Part shown: one piece after another, positions 34,801 to 46,800 of the stretch
How the letters are laid out: each line of letters opens with the position of its first letter
How positions within the stretch are numbered: position 1 is the first letter of the stretch
Source of the DNA: Axinella damicornis
Lineage: Eukaryota > Porifera > Demospongiae > Axinellida > Axinellidae
Reading direction: 5' to 3'
Length of the DNA stretch: 64,000 nt
Assembly (NCBI GenBank): GCA_963931865.1
Contig: OZ007518.1
Span: 2,101,252-2,165,251 of the forward strand
Notes under the pieces: model-generated
Told to the model about the DNA's origin: nothing
What the model saw: the letters and a program-made list of their open reading frames with translations, nothing else
Database searches by the model: none
Position numbers and translations under genes: made by a program

Positions 34801-37800
34801 GCTAATTAAACTGGATGGGAATTTGGAATAGAAGTACAGTTGGGCTGTAAGTAGTTCAACTGCTGTCTACTTCACAGAAGTCTAGTAATAACGAGAGTTG
34901 GACATTTCTGTAGAAAATCTCATGCATGAATTTTGTGAGGCATAACTAGGTCATTAAGGTGCTCTGTTTATAGATTCAAACTAAGTCATAGCAGTGGATA
35001 TTTAAAATGATAACAACATTACGTAATTGTAATGACTGATTAGATTGGAGCAGGGACTAATGTGGATGGGTGGATGGCGGAGTGAGATTGACTGACTAGG
35101 GGGTACCCACGGCAGAACAGTACCTACCATGTGCTAGTCAGCTGAAGGGTGCCTAGGCAAAGGCACATAATCATAGGACAAGCGCCGCAAGAGCAACAGG
35201 CTTGTAGGCACCACCTTCCGTTGAAGGTTGACAACTGCGTTTGCCTGGACCAGATGACACACAACACACAACACTTTCTCTCAACAGTATTACATTACAG
35301 TATATGAACCTCCATGATGCAATGGATGGGAATAGCTCTTAGTGGGTGTGGTTATAATGAACGCAACTTGATGGTGAACAAGTGCATGAATGCTAGCAAG
35401 CTGTCCACAGTATTAATGTGGACATTTCCACAGCCTATTTCATCCACATGTGATATCCTAAAAGAGTGTATGAGTGCTTCGACAGCCGACCTAGCAGCTT
35501 TAGTCCAAGATTGTTGGGCAAAATTTTCAGCATGAAAACAGTTTACGGCATATAATTATTACCAAACAGATGGCAAACTTGGCCGAATTTCCTATACAGT
35601 AATCTAGCAGTCCCATGCACTCACGTTAGATTTACTCTGAGACAATAATTATGCAGCACAGATATCTTGTAACTAATTGGATTTTTTCAACATTGTGTCA
35701 ACACTAATTGACATACGTTTGTAAACCACACGAGTGTTTCACTACACCAGTATACGCCCAGGGTGGAAGCAAACGCTCTACGTGTAGTGTTCCAAAATCC
35801 CATGTGTAACAGTGTGGTATATGTAAGTCATTCCCACCTTCCGTTGAAGGTTGACATCTGCCTTTGCTATGAGCAGACGATCCACGATTTCACCATGGTT
35901 ATTCTGACAAGCCACATAGAGAGGGGATGCACCAGTCTGGAAGTGAAGAAAGGTACAGCTCATGATGTGTACATGCAGCTACCATATACATCAGCTGGTT
36001 TACTAGCCTCGAACGCCTGGGTTCGAGGCTACTGGTTTACATGGTCTGTAGTAACTCAATTCATAATCTGGGTTCACTTCAAGATGTGGGTTGGCATTAC
36101 GTAGGTAGCTATGAAACAGCACTTGAAACTAAGTGGGTTTCAAATAGGAAGTTACATTACGACTAATTAAACTGGATGGGAATTTGGAATAGAAGTACGG
36201 TAGCATGGACACTGAAGAGAAGTCAGCTGGTGATTCATAACAAATACTACTAGGTGGTTGGTAGGTCTCTCTAGAGTGCTCTTATAGTTTCAGTCAACTG
36301 TCATGGTATGCACTGTGTGAGTGTACATGCACCAGTACCCAACATGCATTGCAAGCAGGGAGGTCAGTCTCTTCACTCCTCCTTTCTGTGAGAGGCCTCT
36401 CCCTCATTTCTCCAGCTAATGACTACTATTCCCACCTCTATCTGAAGGTTGACATCCGCCTTTGCTATGAGCAGACGATCCACGATTTCACCATGGTTAT
36501 TCTGACACGCGATGTGGAGGGGAGACCAGCCATCCTGGAAGTGAGGAATGGTATAGCTCATGAAGTGTACATGCAGATGAACCAGGCCAACTAGTTCCTG
36601 CTGCTACATGAGTGATGGACTACCATATACATCAGCCAGTTCACATGGTGTACAAGCTAATCTGGATTGACTGACAGTTCCTAGTCTGGGTTGACTTGTG
36701 GATGTGGGTTGGCATTAGGCAGCTATGAATACTGAACTAGGAAACAGCACTTATACTGGTTACACTCCTGGTAGGGGGAAAATTGTGCCTCGTTACACTC
36801 CTGGTATAGAGAAAATTGTGCCGCGTAATTACACTCCTGGTATAGGAAAAATTTTTACACTCCTGGTATAGGAAAAATTGTGCCGCGTAATGTAAATAAT
36901 CTAAATAATCTAAATAACCTTTGACTACCTTAGGAATGGCCTACAAAGATTCTGACTACACCGTCGTGATCACCATCATGCAGTGACCCAAGCGTACAAT
37001 TTTGGTCCTGAAACTCCTCTTGGTGGTGGAGATACAAGCGCTTTTGTCTCGCCGTGGCCGCCATTGCTCGAGCGCTCTCTCCGACTTCCGGTGGCAGTAC
37101 CGTTCTTAGCAAAGGCAGACGAAGATTCTGACCACCTGGCCGTGATCGCTGTCGTTCACTGACGCTTACATGCCAAAACTCACCGTGCTGGCTAAGTTGT
37201 GAGTGCTCTTGTCTTCCTTTTGGCCGCCATTGCTCGCGATCGACTGAGCTTGGTTGCCACGTGGCATGTGCGTTAATTGGATTGAATTGCAGCTTGCGCT
37301 ACGGCGAGGCAACCGCGGGGTTGCGACGGCTACCAGGAGTGCGGTCGCCCCTCGTTACACTCCTGGTATAGGAAAAATTGTGCCGCGTAAATAAATAACC
37401 TAATCAAACCTCACAGCACACCGGAAAGGTCTACAGAGATTCTGACTACACCGTCGTGATCGCTATCATGCAGTTAGACAAATGCATAATACTTGTGCTG
37501 AAACTCACCTTGGTGGTGGAGATACAAGCGCTTTTGTCGTGCCGTTGGCCGCCATTGCTCGATCGCTCTCTTCGACGTTGGTTGCCAGTACAGTCTTACG
37601 AAGGCCCCACAAAGATTCTGACCACACAGCCGTAATCGCTGTCGTTCACTGACGCTTACACGCCATAACTGACCGTGCTGGCAAAGTTGTAAGTGCTGTA
37701 ATAACTTCGTGTCTTCCCTTTGGCCGCCATTGCTAGCGATCGATTGAGCGTGGCTGCCACGTGGCATGTGCGTTAATTGGAACTAACTGCGCTACTTAGC

Positions 37801-40800
37801 TTTCGCTACGGCGAGTCGCAGCCGGCGTTGCAACGGCTATATACCAGGAGTGCGGTTGCCCCTCGCTAATAATAACAAATAAATAACCTCCCAGCCCGCA
37901 GGAAGGACCTACAAAGGTTCTGACTAAATCGTCATGATCACTATCATGCAGTGACCAAACCGTACAATTTTGTTGCTGAAATTCATCTTGGTAAGTGGAG
38001 TTGTGAGTGCTTTTGTCTTCCCTTCAGCCGCCATTGCTCGAGCGCTCTCTTCAACTTTTGTTGCCACAAAATTATGACCACACAGTACCAGTTGCGCTAC
38101 AGCGAGTCGCAACCGGGGTTGCAACGCCTACCAGGAGTGCGGTTGCCCCTCGTTACACTCCTGGTATAGGAAAAATTGTGCCGCGTAATGTAAATAATCT
38201 AAATAATCTAAATAACCTTTGACTACCTTAGGAATGGCCTACAAAGATTCTGACTACACCGTCGTGATCACCATCATGCAGTGACCCAAGCGTACAATTT
38301 TGGTCCTGAAACTCCTCTTGGTGGTGGAGATACAAGCGCTTTTGTCTCGCCGTGGCCGCCATTGCTCGAGCGCTCTCTCCGACTTCCGGTGGCAGTACCG
38401 TTCTTAGCAAAGGCAGACGAAGATTCTGACCACCTGGCCGTGATCGCTGTCGTTCACTGACGCTTACATGCCAAAACTCACCGTGCTGGCTAAGTTGTGA
38501 GTGCTCTTGTCTTCCTTTTGGCCGCCATTGCTCGCGATCGACTGAGCGTGGTTGCCACGCGGCATGTGCGTTAATTGGATTGAATTGCAGCTTGCGCTAC
38601 GGCGAGGCAACCGCGGGGTTGCGACGGCTACCAGGAGTGCGGTCGCCCCTCGTGTAATGTAAAGTAATGTAATGTATATAACCTCTGACTACCTTAGGAA
38701 TGGCCTACAAAGAATCTGCCTACACCGTCGTGATCGCTATCATGCAGTGACCCAAGCGTACAATTTTGGTACTGAAACTCACCTTGGTGTTGGAGATACA
38801 AGCACATTTGTCTCGCCGTCGGTCGCCATTGCTCGAGCGCACTCTTCGACTTTCATTGCCAGTACAGCTCTCACGAAAGGCCCACAAATATTCTGACCAC
38901 ACGGTCGTGATCGCTCCCGTTCACGGACGCTTACATGCACAAACTCACCGTGCTGGCGAAGTTGTGAGCGCTGTAAAGTCTTCCCCTTGGCCGCCATTGC
39001 TAGCGATTGACTGAGCGTGGTTGCCACGTGGCAAGTGCGTTAATTGGAACGAATTACAATACTTAGCTTGCGCTACGGCGAGTCGGAACCGGGGTTGCAA
39101 CGGCTACCAGGAGTGCGGTCGCCCCTCGTTACACTCCTGGTATAGAGAAAATTGTGCCGCGTAATGTAATGTATTGTAATGTAATGTATATAACCTCTGA
39201 CTACCTTAGGAATGGCCTACAAAGAATCTGCCTACACCGTCGTGATCGCTAACATGCAGTGACCCAAGCGTACAATTTTGGTACTGAAACTCACCTTGGT
39301 GTCGGAGATACAAGCACTTTTGTCTCGCCGTCGGTCGCCATTGCTCGAGCGCACTCTTCGACTTTCGTTGCCAGTACAGGTCTCACGAAAGGCCCACAAA
39401 TATTCTGACCACACGGTCGTGATCGCTCCCGTTCACGGACGCTTACATGCACAAACTCACCGTGCTGGCGAAGTTGTGAGCGCTGTAAAGTCTTCTCCCT
39501 TGGCCGCCATTGCTAGCGATTGACTGAGCGTGGTTGCCACGTGGCAAGTGCGTTAATTGGAACGAATTACAATACTTAGCTTGCGCTACGGCGAGTCGGA
39601 ACCGGGGTTGCAACGGCTACCAGGAGTGAGGTCGCCCCTCGTTACACTCCTGGTAGGGGAAAAATTGTGCCGCGTAAATAAATAAACTAGGAGAATGCAG
39701 AACATTGTGGGGCGAGCCTGAGCGAGTAGCTACATGCAGGTGCTGAATGTGCATGGAGCAGTTGCATGCATGTGCTGAAATGTGCATGGAGCAGTGCGGC
39801 ATGTGCTGAATGTGCATGGAGCAGTTGCATGTGGTGAAATGTGCATGGAGCAGTGCGGCATTTGCTGAAATGTGCATGGAGCAGTTGCATGTGCATGTCA
39901 TCAGAATGTGAGTCTGACGGAGAGCATAGCACAACTTAAGGACACAGATCACACCAGAAGTTATCACACTAAAAATATACTTGTGCACTTCACAGCGTTG
40001 AAGCTGTCTGGCAGGTAAGTCCAGGAGCGGTCTCTGTCTCTGTTGTTGCCACCGAGGATGCCGACTTCCTCGTTCTCTGCTGATGCCAGATCTGTCATGA
40101 CTGGTCACAGTGAGTTTAGTGTTACCGTGTGCAGGCCAGTCAACTTCCCATCCTCTGGCGATTGCTGAAGCAGTCTAACAGGCACATCACTGCATGCAGG
40201 ACATGCGTGGCTTGAAGCGCTCTCCCCGTGTTCATGAAATGCTTTAGCAGCGCGCCTAGCTCTGTCTCTCTCTCGTCGCTGCCTCAGCTGTCGTTCCTTT
40301 TCGTCCGCTGTTTCAGCAGCACGGCGGGCCCTTCCTCGTTCCCTCCTACGTCGAAGTCTCTCTTGTTTATTCCGGACGCTTGTGGTAGACTCCATCACGA
40401 TTTTACACACAAATTGCAAAGTAATAGTCAACGTGGGTTGTACGTTGCAAAGTGGTTGCCAAAATTTAGAAGTCAACGTGTAAATAAGACGGAGCAGGAA
40501 GCGTGTAAATAAGAGCAGGAAGTGATTTACGGCACGACGTACGATATATAAATATATAAATATATAAATATATATAGAAAATGCACAGCTAACTCGTCTA
40601 TGTGGGGCTCGCTCAGGCTCGCCCCAATAATATAATTAATGTAAATAATTCGTTCGAGTGATAGGAATGGCGTACGAAGATTCTGACTACACCTTCATGA
40701 TCGCTATCATGCACTGTCCCAACCGTACAATTTTGGTGCTGAAACTCACCTTGGTGGTGGAGATACAAGCGCTTTTGTTGTTCCGTCGGCCGCCATTGCT

Positions 40801-43800
40801 TCGACGTTGGTTGCCAGTACAGTCTTACGAAGGCCCCACAAAGATTCTGACCACACGGCCGTGATCGCTGTCGTTCACTGACGCTTACATGCCGAAACTC
40901 ACCGTGCTGGCTAAGTTGTGAGTGCTGTAATAATGTCTTGTCTTCCTTTTGGTCGCCATTGCTCGCGATCGACTGAGCGTGGTTGCCACGTGCATGTGCG
41001 TTAATTGGAACGAATTGCAATCGCGCTCTACGGCGAGTTCGAGTTGCAACCGGGGTTGCAACGCGGCTATGAATGGGTACTTGAGAGCACTCTAAATAAT
41101 TTCTGATCTTCCCTATATATAGCTATCATGGTACTCACGTAATGTGTGATAATAGGAACGAACTGTCACACTTAGCTTGTGCTACCGTTTAACCGCGGCT
41201 ACCAGGAGTGCGGTCGCCCCTCGTTACACTCCTGGTATAGAGAAAATTGTGCCGCGTAATGTAAATAAATAATTAAATAATTAATTTAATAATTTTGACT
41301 ACCTTTGGAATGGCCTGCAAAGAATCTGACAACACCGTCGTGATCGCTATCATGCAGTGACTCAAGCGTACAATTTTGGTTCTGAAACTCACCTTGGTGG
41401 TGGAGATACAAGCGGTTTTGTCTCGCCGTGGCCGCCATTGCTCGAGCGCTCTCTCCGACTTCCGGTGGCAGTACCATTCTTAGGAAAGGCACACGAAGAT
41501 TCTGACCACACGGCCGTGATCGCTGTCGTTCACTGACGCTTACATGACAAAACTCACCGTGCTGGCTAAGTTGTGAGTGCTGTAATAATGTCTTGTCTTC
41601 CTTTTGGCCGCCATTGCTCGCGATCGACTGAGCGTGGTTGCCACGTAGCATGTGCGTTAATTGGAACGGATTGCAATGATTAGCTTGCGCTACGGCAGGG
41701 CAACCGCGGGGTTGCAACGGCTACCAGGAGTGCGGTCGCCCCTCTCTTTACACTCCTGGTAGGGGAAAAATTGTGCCGCGTAAATAATCTAAATAATTAA
41801 TTAATTAAATAATCAAACCTCATAGCTCGCAGGAAAGGCCTACAAAAATTCTGACTACACCGTCGTGATCGCTATCATGCAGTTAGACAAACGCATAATA
41901 ATTGTGCTGAAACTCACCTTGGTGGTGGAGATACAAGCGCTTTTGTCGTGCCGTCGGCCGCCATTGCTCGATCGCTCTCTTCGACGTTGGTTGCCATTAC
42001 AGTCTTACGAAGGCCCCACAAAGATTCTGACCACACAGCCGTAATCACTGTCGTTCACTGACGCTTACATGCCAAAACTGACCGTGCTGGCAAAGTTGTA
42101 AGTGCTGTAATAACTTCGTGTCTTCCTTTTGGCCGCCCGATCGACTGAGCGTGGTTGCCACGTGGCATGTGCGTCAATTGGAACTAACTGCGATACTTAG
42201 CTTGCGCTACGGCGAGTCGGAACCGGCGTTGCAACGGCTACCAGGAGTGCGGTTGCCCCTCGTTACACTCCTGGTATAGAGAAAATTGTGCCGCGTAATG
42301 TAATGCAATGTAAATAATTAATTAAATAAATAACCTTTGACTACCTTAGGAATGGCCTGCAAAGAATCTGACTACACCGTCGTGATCGCTATCAAGCAGT
42401 GACTCAAGCGTACAATTTTGGTTCTGAAACTCACCTTGGTGGTGGAGATACAAGCGCTTTTGTCTCGCCGTGGCCGCCATTGCTCGAGCGCTCTCTCCGA
42501 CTTCCGGTGGCAGTACCATTCTTAGGAAAGGCACACGAAGATTCTGACCTCACGGCCGTGATCGCTGTCGTTCACTGACACTTACATGACAAAACTCACC
42601 GTGCTGGCTAAGTTGTGAGTGCTGTAATAATGTCTTGTCTTCCTTTATGCCGCCATTGCTCGCGATCGACTGAGCGTGGTTGCCACGTGGCATGTGCGTT
42701 AATTGGAACGGATTGCAATAATTAGCTTGCGCTACGGCAGGGCAACCGCGGGGTTGCAACGGCTACCAGGAGTGCGGTCGCCCCTCGTTACACTCCTGGT
42801 AGGGGAAATATTGTGCCGCGTAATGTAATGTAATCTAAATAATTAACCTTACACTACCTTATGAATGGCCTACAAAGAATCTGCCTACACCATCGTGATC
42901 GCTATCAAGCAGTGACCCAAGCGTACAATTTTTGTGCTGAAACTCACCTTGGTGGTGGAGATACAAGCGCTTTTGTCGTGCCGTGGCCGCCATTGGTCGA
43001 GCGCTCTCTTCGACTTTCGTAGCCAGTCAGTGGGGAGTACAGCTTTCACGAAAGGCCCACAAAGATTCTGACCACACGGTCGTGATCGCTCCCGTTCACT
43101 GACGCTTACGTGCACAAACTCACCGTGCTGGCGAAGTTGTGAGCGCTGTAACAATTTCTTGTCTTCCCTTTGGCCGCCATAATTTGCGACTGAGCGTGCT
43201 TGCCACGTGGCATGTGCGTTAATTGGAACGAATTACAATACTTAGCTTACGCATAGGCTTGCGCTACGGTGAGTCGGAACCGGGGTTGCAACCGCTACCA
43301 GGAGTGCGGTCGCCCCTCGTTACACTCCTGGTATAGGAAAAATTGTGCCGCGTAATGTAATGTAATCTAAATAATTAACCTTTGACTACCTTAGGAATGG
43401 CCTACAAAGATTCTGACTACACCGTCGTGATCACCATCATGCAGTGACCCAAGCGTACAATTTTGGTTCTGAAACTCCTCTTGGTGGTGGAGATGCAAGC
43501 ACTTTTGTCTCGCCGTGGCCGCCATTGCTCGAGCGCTCTCTCCGACTTCCGGTGGCAGTACCGTTCTTAGCAAAGGCACACGAAGATTCTGACCACATGG
43601 CCGTGATCGCTGTCGTTCACTGACGCTTACATGCCAAAACTCACCATGATGGCAAAGTTGTAAGTGCTGTAATAACTTCGTGTCTTCCCTTTGGCCGCCA
43701 TTGCTAGCGATCGACAAAGCGTGGTTGCCACGTGGCATGTGCGTTAATTGGAACTAACTGCAATACTTAGCTTTCGCTACGGCGAGTCGCAGCCGACGTT

Positions 43801-46800
43801 GCAACGGCTACCAGGAGTGCGGTTGTTACATTACACTCCTGGTATAGAGAAAATTGTGCCGCGTAATGTTACACTCCTGGTATAGAGAAAATTGTGCCGC
43901 GTAATGTAAATAAATAATTAATTAATTAAATAATTTTGACTACCTTTGGAATGGCCTGCAAAGAATCTGACTACACCGTCGTGATCGCTATCATGCAGTG
44001 ACTCAAGCGTACAATTTTGGTTCTGAAACTCACCTTGGTGGTGGAGATACAAGCGCTTTTGTCTCGCCGTGGCCGCCATTGCTCGAGCGCTCTCTCCGAC
44101 TTCCGGTGGCAGTACCATTCTTAGGAAAGGCACACGAAGATTCTGACCACACGGCCGTGATCGCTGTCGTTCACTGACGCTTACATGCCAAAACTCACCG
44201 TGCTGGCTAAGTTGTGAGTGCTGTAATAATGTCTTGTCTTCCTTTTGGCCGCCATTGCTCGCGATCGACTGAGCGTGGTTGCCACGTGGCATGTGCGTTA
44301 ATTGGAACGGATTGCAATGATTAGCTTGCGCTACGGCAACCGCGGCCGGGTTGCAACGGCTACCAGGAGTGCGGTCGCCCCTCGTTACACTCCTGGTATA
44401 GGAAAAATTGTGCCGCGTAATGTAAATAATCTAAATAATCTAAATAACCTTTGACTACCTTAGGAATGGCCTACAAAGATTCTGACTACACCGTCGTGAT
44501 CACCATCATGCAGTGACCCAAGCGTACAATTTTGGTCCTGAAACTCCTCTTGGTGGTGGAGATACAAGCGCTTTTGTCTCGCCGTGGCCGCCATTGCTCG
44601 AGCGCTCTCTCCGACTTCCGGTGGCAGTACCGTTCTTAGCAAAGGCAGGCGAAGATTCTGACCACCTGGCCGTGATCGCTGTCGTTCACTGACGCTTACA
44701 TGCCAAAACTCACCGTGCTGGCTAAGTTGTGAGTGCTCTTGTCTTCCTTTTGGCCGCCATTACTCGCGATCGGCTGAGCGTGGTTGCCACGTGGCATGTG
44801 CGTTAATTGGATTGAATTGCAGCTTGCGCTACGGCGAGGCAACCGCGGGGTTGCGACGGCTACCAGGAGTGCGGTCGCCCCTCGTTACACTCCTGGTAGG
44901 GGAAAAATTGTGCCGCGTAAATAATTAATTAATTAATTAATTAATTAATCAAACCTCATAGCTCGAAAGAAAGGCCTACAGAGATTCTGACTACACCGTC
45001 GTGATCGCTATCATGCAGTTAGACAAACGCATAATAATTGTGCTGAAACACCTTGGTGGTGGAGATACAAGCGCTTTTGTCGCGCCGTGGCCGCCATTGC
45101 TCGAGCGCTCTCTTCGACTTCCGGTGGCAGTACCGTTCTTAGGAACGGCACACGAAGATTCTTACCACACGGCCGTGATCGCTGTCGTTCACTGACGCTT
45201 GCATGCCATAACTCACCGTGCTGGCTTAGTTGTGAGTGCTGTAATGATGTCTTGTGTTCCTTTTGGTCGCAATTGCTCGCGATCGACTGAGCCACGTGGC
45301 ATGTGCGTTAATTGGAACGAATTGCAATAATTAGCTTCGCTACGGCGAGGTAACCGCGGTGTTGGAACGGCTACCAGGAGTGCGGTTGCCCCTCGTTACA
45401 CTCCTGGTATAGGAAAAATTGTGCCGCGTAATGTAAATAAATAAATAATCTAAATAACCTTTGACTACCTTAGGAATGGCCTACAAAGATTCTGACTACA
45501 CCGTCGTGATCACTATCATGCAGTGACCCAAGCGTACAATTTTGGTTCTGGAACTCACCTTTGTGGTGGAGATACAAGCGCTTTTGTCTCGACGTGGCCG
45601 CCATTGCTCGAGCGCTCTCTCCGACTTCCGGTGGCAGTACCATTCTTAGCAAAGGCACACGAAGATTCTGACCACACGGCCGTGAACGCTGTCGTTCACT
45701 GACGCTTACATGCCAAAACTCACCGTGCTGGCTAAGTTGTGAGTGCTGTAATAATGTCTTGTCTTCCTTTTGGCCGCCATTGCACACGATCGACTGAGCG
45801 TGGTTGCCACGTGGCATGTGCGTTAATTGGAACGGATTGCAATAATTAGCTTGCGCTACGGCAGGGCAATCGCGGGGTTGCAACGGCTACCAGGAGTGCG
45901 GTCGCCCCTCGAATAATGCAAATATAAACAAATAAATAACCTCCCAGCCTGCAGGAAGAACCTACAAAGGTTCTGACTAAATCATCATGATCACTATCAT
46001 GCAGTGACCCAACCGTACAATTTTGTTGCTGAAATTCATCTTGGTAGTGGAGTTGTGAGTGCTTTTGTCTTCCCTTCTGCCGCCATTGCTCAAGCGCTCT
46101 CTTCAAGTTTCGTTGCCACATTGACAAAGATTATGACCACACAGTACCAGTTGCGCTACAGCGAGTCGGAACCGGGGTTGCAACGCCTACCAGGAGTGCG
46201 GTTGCCCCTCGTATAATATAATATAATTAATGTAAATAACTCGTTCGAGGGATAGGAATGGCGTACGAAGATTCTGACTACACCTTCATGATCGCTATCA
46301 TGCACTGTCCCAACCGTACAATTTTGGTGCTGAAACTCACCTTGGTGGTGGAGATACAAGCGCTTTTGTCGCGCCGTCGGCCGCCATTGCTCGATCGCTC
46401 TCTTCGACGTTGGTTGCCAGTACAGTCTTACGAAGGCCCCACAAAGATTCTGACCACACGGCCGTGATCGCTGTCGTTCACTGACGCTCACATGCCGAAA
46501 CTCACCGTGCTGGCTAAGTTGTGAGTGCTGTAATAATGTCTTGTCTTCCTTTTAGTCGCCATTGCTCGCGATCGTGGTTGCCACGTGGCATGTGCGTTAA
46601 TTGGAACGAATTGCAATACTTAGCTGGCGCTATGGCGAGTCGCAACCGGGGTTGCAACGCGGCTATGAATGGTTTTATTCGGTACTTGAGAGCACTCTAA
46701 ATAAGTTCTGATCTTCCCTGTATATATAGCTATCATGGTACTCACGAGGTGTGACAATTGGAACGAACTGTCACACTTAGCTTGTGCTACCGTTTAACCG

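Larger units (their letters stand above)
39709..40625. mobile_element. 917-bp element nested in the array
   Basis: Perfect 18-bp inverted ends GGGGCGAGCCTGAGCGAG (39709-39726 and 40608-40625). Contains a small minisatellite, a basic ORF (40105-40395) and an AT-rich TATAAATA run near 40545-40575. No clear target duplication. Confidence 0.65.

Noticed and set aside
39617..40108. 163-codon minus-strand ORF in the nested element
   Set aside because: Its C-terminal part is the 30-bp minisatellite (Met-His-Ala rich) and the rest overlaps another frame of the element; not supportable as a gene.
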